Source: Caballeronia sp. SEWSISQ10-4 2 (lineage in GTDB: Bacteria > Pseudomonadota > Gammaproteobacteria > Burkholderiales > Burkholderiaceae). From it: 35,717 nt of DNA. The notes under the pieces are model-generated. The model did no database searches, was not told the origin of the DNA, and worked only from the letters and a program-made list of their open reading frames with translations. Numbering within the stretch: the stretch's first letter is position 1; each line of letters starts with the position of its first letter. Both the position numbers and the translations under genes were made by a program. The stretch is taken from contig NZ_JALPRJ010000079.1 in NCBI RefSeq assembly GCF_030464885.1, positions 1 to 35,717 on the forward strand, given 5' to 3'. Below are positions 31,747 to 35,717 of this stretch, one piece after another.

Positions 31747-33194
31747 CGTCTATCGATAAAACCAGTATGCAGCGGGTTGTCATCGTCGGGGCGGGGCCGG
31801 CGGGCGTGCGGGCGGCCGAGACGTTGGTAGCGGCGGGGGTGGTGCCAGTCGTCATCGATGAAGCGCCGCGTGCCGGTGGGCAGATTTATCGCCAGCCGCC
31901 GGCCGATGCCGGTTTTGCCCGCAGCAAACGTACGGTGTACGGCATGGAAGCGGGCAAGGCCGATGCAGTGCATTCGACGATGGCGACGATGCTGCCGAAG
32001 CTCGACTATCGGCCGGACACGCTCGTATGGGGATGCGGTGCGGGACAACTCGACACCTTCCACGCGGGGCGTCAACGCACCGTACCTTATTCGCATTTGC
32101 TGATCGCGACCGGCGCAACGGACCGCATCCTGCCGTTTCCCGGCTGGACGCTGCCGGGCGTCTACACGCTTGGCGCGGCGCAGATCGCGCTGAAATCCCA
32201 GGGCTGTTCGATCGGTCGTCGTGTGGTGTTCGCCGGAACGGGGCCTCTGCTTTACCTCGTCGCTTATCAATATGCGAAAGCGGGCGCGCAGGTCGAGGCT
32301 GTGCTCGATACCAATCCGTTTTCACGCCAGTTCGCCGCGACGCCGCGTTTGTTGAAGCAGCCGTCCACCTTTGCGAAGGGGCTTTACTACGTTGGCTGGC
32401 TGGCGGCGCGTGGGGTTCGTATCGAACGTGGTGTGACACTGGTGCGTGCCACGGGCGATAAAGCTGTGCAGGCAATGACATATCGCGATGGCGATCGCGA
32501 GTTGACCATTCCCTGCGATGCCATCGGCTTCGGCTACGGTCTGCGTTCCGAAACGCAGCTGGCGGATCTCGCGGGTTGCCGCTTTCGCTTCAATCCACTC
32601 AATCGCGCGTGGCTGCCGGAGCGCGATACAGCCGGCCGCACCTCGGTGCCGGGCGTTTATCTCGCCGGCGATGGCGCGGGTATCGCGGGTGCGGATGCGG
32701 CAGAGCTGGCTGGCCGCCGCGCCGCACTTGCGATGTTGGAAGACCTCGGACATCGGGCCGCCAACGCCCAGGCTCATACGATGAAGCTGGATCGGCAACT
32801 GACCAACATTGCCAAGTTCCGAATTGGCTTGGAACAAGCATTTGCGCCGCCTGTCGATTGCGCGCCGCACTGGCCTGACGACATGACGGTGTGCCGCTGC
32901 GAAGAGATCGATGCCGGTACGCTACGCCGTTGCATTCGAGGTGGCGAAGCGAGCGAGATCAATCGGCTCAAGGCGCTTACGCGCGTCGGCATGGGCCGCT
33001 GCCAGGGGCGTATGTGCGGCGCGGCCGCGGCTGAACTGTTGAGCGCGGAGACGGGCAAACCTATCGCGGAAGTTGGACGCTTGCGTGGACAGGCGCCGAT
33101 TAAACCGGTGCCTTTATCAATAGCGCTGATGGCTGAAATGGATGAAGCACCGGACCACCTCGCCGCCATCCCGGAGCATGCACGCGATGAATGA
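31743..33194 (+). CDS. FAD/NAD(P) oxidoreductase subunit with BFD [2Fe-2S] domain (HcnB type)
   Basis: This is the 483-residue middle subunit of the dehydrogenase. The N-terminus is a pyridine-nucleotide-type FAD fold (VVIVGAGPAGVRAAETL, about 11-27), with GRRVVFAGTGPLLYLVAYQ as a second dinucleotide motif. GVYLAGDGAGIAGADAAELAGR marks the end of the FAD domain. Four cysteines at the C-terminus, C384, C386, C420 and C425 (CRCEEI and GRCQGRMC), form a bacterioferritin-associated-ferredoxin-like [2Fe-2S] site. This layout is shared by HcnB, opine oxidase and hydroxyproline dehydrogenase subunits. Both ends overlap neighbouring genes, so the three subunits are translationally coupled. The substrate is inferred to be pipecolate or a related imino or D-amino acid. 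Confidence 0.9.
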   Translation: MTSIDKTSMQRVVIVGAGPAGVRAAETLVAAGVVPVVIDEAPRAGGQIYRQPPADAGFARSKRTVYGMEAGKADAVHSTMATMLPKLDYRPDTLVWGCGAGQLDTFHAGRQRTVPYSHLLIATGATDRILPFPGWTLPGVYTLGAAQIALKSQGCSIGRRVVFAGTGPLLYLVAYQYAKAGAQVEAVLDTNPFSRQFAATPRLLKQPSTFAKGLYYVGWLAARGVRIERGVTLVRATGDKAVQAMTYRDGDRELTIPCDAIGFGYGLRSETQLADLAGCRFRFNPLNRAWLPERDTAGRTSVPGVYLAGDGAGIAGADAAELAGRRAALAMLEDLGHRAANAQAHTMKLDRQLTNIAKFRIGLEQAFAPPVDCAPHWPDDMTVCRCEEIDAGTLRRCIRGGEASEINRLKALTRVGMGRCQGRMCGAAAAELLSAETGKPIAEVGRLRGQAPIKPVPLSIALMAEMDEAPDHLAAIPEHARDE

Positions 33195-34338
33195 AACATT
33201 GCGATTTGACGTGCTGGTGGTGGGCGGCGGTCTGGTGGGTTCATCGACTGCGTTGATGCTTGCCAGGCGCGGCCTGAAGGTTGGGCTCTTTGAGCGCCGT
33301 TATTGCGGCGCGCAGGCGAGTGGCGTGAACTATGGCGGCGTGCGTCGTCAAGGCCGGCCGGCTGAACAATTGCCGCTTGCCGTGCGCGCCCGGGGCATCT
33401 GGGATCGCTTGCCGGAACTCGTGGGCACCGATGGAGAGTTCGTGGTGTCGGGACACTTGCGGCTGGCTCGCAGCGTTGGCGATCTTGCGGCGCTCGAAGC
33501 GTATGCACAGATGGCCAATCCGTTCGGCCTCGACTTGCAATTGCTGAGCGGACCCACGTTCCGGCGACGTTATCCGTGGCTGGGCGCGGCTGCATTGGGC
33601 GGTTCGTTGTGTCCCGGCGACGGCCATGCGAATCCGCGCGTCGTTTCGCCTGCGTTTGCGCGTGCGGCGCGTGCAGCCGGTGCCGATGTCCGCGAGCAGA
33701 CCGCTGTCACGAACATCGTCCATGCGGGGGAACGATTTGTGGTCGAGGCACGGCATGACTCGGGCGCGGTGATCGAGGCGCATGCCGACTGGCTGGTGAA
33801 TGCCGCAGGCGCGTGGGGTAACACGGTGGCTGGATATTTTGGCGAGTCCATTCCGATGGAGCCGATCTATCCGAACATGTGGGTAACCGAGCCGCTGCCG
33901 TATTTCATCGATCACAACCTTGGCGTTTATGGCGGTGGTATCTATGCGCGTCAGGTAGCGCGTGGCAATGTCGTGATTGGCGGTGGTCGTGGATCGGGCG
34001 ACGGCGAATATGCCCAGCCGCTCACTGAGACGACACGCGCGGTAATGCGTGCTGCTTGTGCGCTGCTGCCGAGGCTCAAGGATGCGTTGCTGTTGCGCAG
34101 CTGGACGGGCGTGGAAGGCAGTACGCCTGACGATAACCCGGTGATTGGTTTTAGCCGCACGACGCCGCGGCTGTTGCATGCGTTTGGATTTTCAGGCGGT
34201 GGCTTCTTGCTTGCCCCGGGGGTAGGGCAGGTGCTTTCCGACCTCGTTGCAGACGGCGCGACGAGTACACCGATTGATGCTTTTTCGATTGAAAGATTTG
34301 CTCAGTTCGCGGCGGGTGACTGCACCCACAACCACTAG
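33187..34338 (+). CDS. FAD-dependent amino-acid dehydrogenase catalytic subunit (HcnC type)
   Basis: This 383-residue DAO-family flavoenzyme is probably the substrate-oxidising subunit. FAD binding is by VLVVGGGLVGSSTALMLARRGLKVGLFER (residues about 9-37), followed by GVNYGGVRRQGRP, an arginine-containing segment typical of sarcosine/D-amino-acid oxidases. NAAGAWGNTVAGYFG and SWTGVEGSTPDDNPVIG are the usual mid-region motifs. The C-terminus has HAFGFSGGGFLLAPGVGQVLSDLV. I start it at the ATG 33187 (overlapping the previous gene by eight bases, GGAG upstream) rather than the longer frame at 33142. With the two upstream genes it forms the HcnABC-like heterotrimer. L-pipecolate, D-proline, D-lysine or an opine are possible substrates. 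Confidence 0.9.
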   Translation: MNETLRFDVLVVGGGLVGSSTALMLARRGLKVGLFERRYCGAQASGVNYGGVRRQGRPAEQLPLAVRARGIWDRLPELVGTDGEFVVSGHLRLARSVGDLAALEAYAQMANPFGLDLQLLSGPTFRRRYPWLGAAALGGSLCPGDGHANPRVVSPAFARAARAAGADVREQTAVTNIVHAGERFVVEARHDSGAVIEAHADWLVNAAGAWGNTVAGYFGESIPMEPIYPNMWVTEPLPYFIDHNLGVYGGGIYARQVARGNVVIGGGRGSGDGEYAQPLTETTRAVMRAACALLPRLKDALLLRSWTGVEGSTPDDNPVIGFSRTTPRLLHAFGFSGGGFLLAPGVGQVLSDLVADGATSTPIDAFSIERFAQFAAGDCTHNH

Positions 34339-34397
34339 CGGTCCAAGAAAAGTGCGGACGAAACCAACCAAGACCACCTTCTAACGGAGATCAGTAA

Positions 34398-35450
34398 ATG
34401 AAAGCGTTTCATACAATCGCAGGTGCGGGCATCGCCGCGCTGTGCGCGGCAGCACTGTCCACTCCCGCGCAAGCGCAAAGCAAGACCATTTACATCGGCA
34501 TGAATGGCGGCGCGATGGAAAAGGCCTACACGAGCGAAGTCCTGCCCGAATTCGAAAAGGCCAACGATGTCAAAGTGGTCGTCGTGCCTGGCACGTCCTC
34601 TGACATTCTGGCGAAGTTGCTGGCGAACAAAGCCAAACCGCAAATCCACGTAGTGTTCCTTGACGACGGCGTCATGGCACGCGCGGTCAGCATGGGTGTT
34701 TGCCAGAAACTCGACGACAGCCCAGAACTCAAGCAACTCTACCCCTTCGCGCGCATGAAGGACGACATGGGCGCGGGCGTGCAGCTCGGTATGACGGGCA
34801 TCGCGTACAACACGAAACTGTTCACGGCAAACCACTGGGCGCCGCCGACGTCCTGGCTCGACTTCGCCGATCCGAAATACAAGGACAAAGTGGTATTCCA
34901 GTCGGCATCGAGCAGCACGTTCGGCCTGCACGGTTTCCTGATGATCAACCGGCTTGAGGGCGGGTCGGAGAAGAACGTCGAACCGGGCTTCACGAAATGG
35001 CAGAGCACGGTGGGCAAGAACGTGATCGAGTACATCCCGAACTCGGCGAAGATCTCGGAGATGGTGCAAACCGGACAAGCGGGCTTGTTCCCGCTTACAC
35101 CGACCGCCGTGGGTGACTTGCAAGCGAAGGGCATTCCTGTTGCTTATGTGAACCCGAAGGAAGGCCCGGTGCTGTTGCTCGTCGATGAATGCGTCGTCGC
35201 GAACAATCCGGATCCGGCATTGGCGCAGAAGCTTGCGGCGTTCATGATCTCGGCATCCGCACAAAGCAAGGCCGCGGTTGCCGGCCGTCAGATTCCTACG
35301 AATCGCCAGGCTAAAATGCCCGACTCGATGCAGCAGCAACTCGGCAATCTCGACGAGCTGGTTAAGAAGGTGAACGTGGTGGACTGGGATGTGATCAACG
35401 CAAATCGCCCGCAGTGGGACGCGCGCTGGAATCGTCAGATCGAACGGTAA
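34398..35450 (+). CDS. Periplasmic ABC substrate-binding protein, PotD/Fe3+-type
   Basis: This exported solute-binding protein (350 residues) belongs to the extracellular binding family that includes PotD and polyamine or iron binders. The signal peptide is MKAFHTIAGAGIAALCAAAL followed by STPAQAQ (cleavage near residue 26). IYIGMNGGAMEKAYTSEVLPEFEKAN is the N-terminal lobe, LGMTGIAYNTKLF is a typical inter-lobe segment and FPLTPTAVGDLQAKGIPVAYVNPKEG lies near the hinge. The start has GGAGATC about seven bases away. It follows the catalytic dehydrogenase subunit by 60 bases and completes the importer whose ATPase and permeases lie at 28592-31383. The ligand is not evident: pipecolate or another lysine-derived amino acid is the contextual guess. 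Confidence 0.92.
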   Translation: MKAFHTIAGAGIAALCAAALSTPAQAQSKTIYIGMNGGAMEKAYTSEVLPEFEKANDVKVVVVPGTSSDILAKLLANKAKPQIHVVFLDDGVMARAVSMGVCQKLDDSPELKQLYPFARMKDDMGAGVQLGMTGIAYNTKLFTANHWAPPTSWLDFADPKYKDKVVFQSASSSTFGLHGFLMINRLEGGSEKNVEPGFTKWQSTVGKNVIEYIPNSAKISEMVQTGQAGLFPLTPTAVGDLQAKGIPVAYVNPKEGPVLLLVDECVVANNPDPALAQKLAAFMISASAQSKAAVAGRQIPTNRQAKMPDSMQQQLGNLDELVKKVNVVDWDVINANRPQWDARWNRQIER

Positions 35451-35468
35451 GGTGGGTTTTTTTTCGCT

Positions 35469-35508
35469 CGCGCCGGTGGACGGGTTTTGGTTTTGGTCTG
35501 CCGGCGCG
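35469..35508. terminator. Inverted repeat after the binding-protein gene
   Basis: CGCGCCGG (35469-35476) and CCGGCGCG (35501-35508) form a perfect 8-bp stem with a 24-base loop, just after an eight-T run at 35457-35464. It may act as an end-of-operon structure, but the T-run lies on the wrong side for a classical terminator. Confidence 0.35.
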
Positions 35509-35567
35509 GGTGGGTGGAGTCGTTGCTGGGTTGGTGCTTTCTGCGTCCGTGGCCGGTCTATGCTGGC

Positions 35568-35679
35568 TGTTCTCTTTATCGCTGTTAGCCACTGTGCGTG
35601 GCGGCACTTCATTTCTTTTTCCAACAACGACGAAAAAGAAACAGAAGCAAAGAAAACGCATCCCAACAATCAGCAAGTT
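35568..35679 (-). repeat. Dispersed intergenic repeat, right copy (inverted)
   Basis: This is the reverse complement of the repeat at 1-110, about 92% identical over 110-112 bases. Weaker similarity continues inward to about 35510. It contains the same pyrimidine-rich block and GCCACGCACAGTGGC-type dyad. Open frames that cross it on the minus strand (the longest 35669-34335) are antisense to the binding-protein gene or lie in the repeat itself, and I do not count them as genes. The sequence after 35680 shows nothing recognisable. Confidence 0.8.
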
Positions 35680-35717
35680 AGTGTCCCTAGCGTGCAGGCC
35701 CCAGTTTTTGGCACCTG

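Noticed and set aside
34335..35669. Long minus-strand frame (444 codons) over the binding protein and the right repeat
   Set aside because: Antisense to a well-supported gene and runs into the dispersed repeat; similar frames occur in the repeat copies by chance.

Overview
The window reads as chromosomal DNA of a high-GC betaproteobacterium in the Burkholderiaceae, most likely the Paraburkholderia/Caballeronia/Burkholderia group. I infer this from codon usage, the Burkholderia-style MCPs, the gluconate-dehydrogenase-type three-gene operon and the dinB/alkB sequences. No rRNA, tRNA, phage or conjugation genes were seen. All family names come from reading translated motifs by eye; no database was searched.

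Layout. 1-461: one arm of a dispersed repeat, then a FliA-like promoter for a chemoreceptor (462-2195). 2266-5206 (minus): a TonB-dependent siderophore receptor and a small PepSY-type membrane protein, behind a good sigma-70 promoter overlapped by a possible Fur site. 5563-7496 (minus): a dinB-alkB DNA-damage operon headed by a textbook LexA box. 7602-9252: a second FliA-type promoter and a paralogous chemoreceptor. 9431-13313: a periplasmic membrane-bound dehydrogenase of the gluconate 2-dehydrogenase type (Tat-exported small subunit, GMC flavoprotein with a Cys cluster, triheme cytochrome c). 13498-16576: a stress/detoxification block (WrbA, SnoaL-like protein, glutathione transferase) with a divergent LysR regulator. 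16633-17007: no gene, but a folded RNA that I read as an IscB-type omega RNA (HEARO class) without any nuclease gene. 17266-22775: an exported protein of unknown function, a methyltransferase, a DyP peroxidase, and an NAD-dependent epimerase-like gene divergent from its probable HTH regulator. 22811-24144: a small Cys-rich ORF, a 13-bp tandem repeat and a LysR regulator whose stop codon lies in that repeat.

24329-35450 is a coherent catabolic cluster on the plus strand. It encodes an HglS-type 2-oxoadipate dioxygenase/decarboxylase (DUF1338), a PLP aminotransferase translationally coupled to it, an ALDH7/AmaB-type semialdehyde dehydrogenase, an ABC importer (ATPase and two permeases), a three-subunit flavin/iron-sulfur amino-acid dehydrogenase of the HcnABC/opine-oxidase type, and a periplasmic binding protein. 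Together they fit uptake and oxidation of pipecolate (or a related cyclic or D-amino acid from lysine) through 2-aminoadipate semialdehyde, 2-aminoadipate and 2-oxoadipate to 2-hydroxyglutarate, with the three-subunit enzyme where Pseudomonas uses the single-chain AmaA. The divergent LysR gene at 23233-24144 is the natural candidate regulator.

The first and last ~110 bases of the window are inverted, ~92% identical copies of one repeat, so the whole segment is bracketed by it. The items most worth following are the orphan omega RNA and the pipecolate/aminoadipate cluster.
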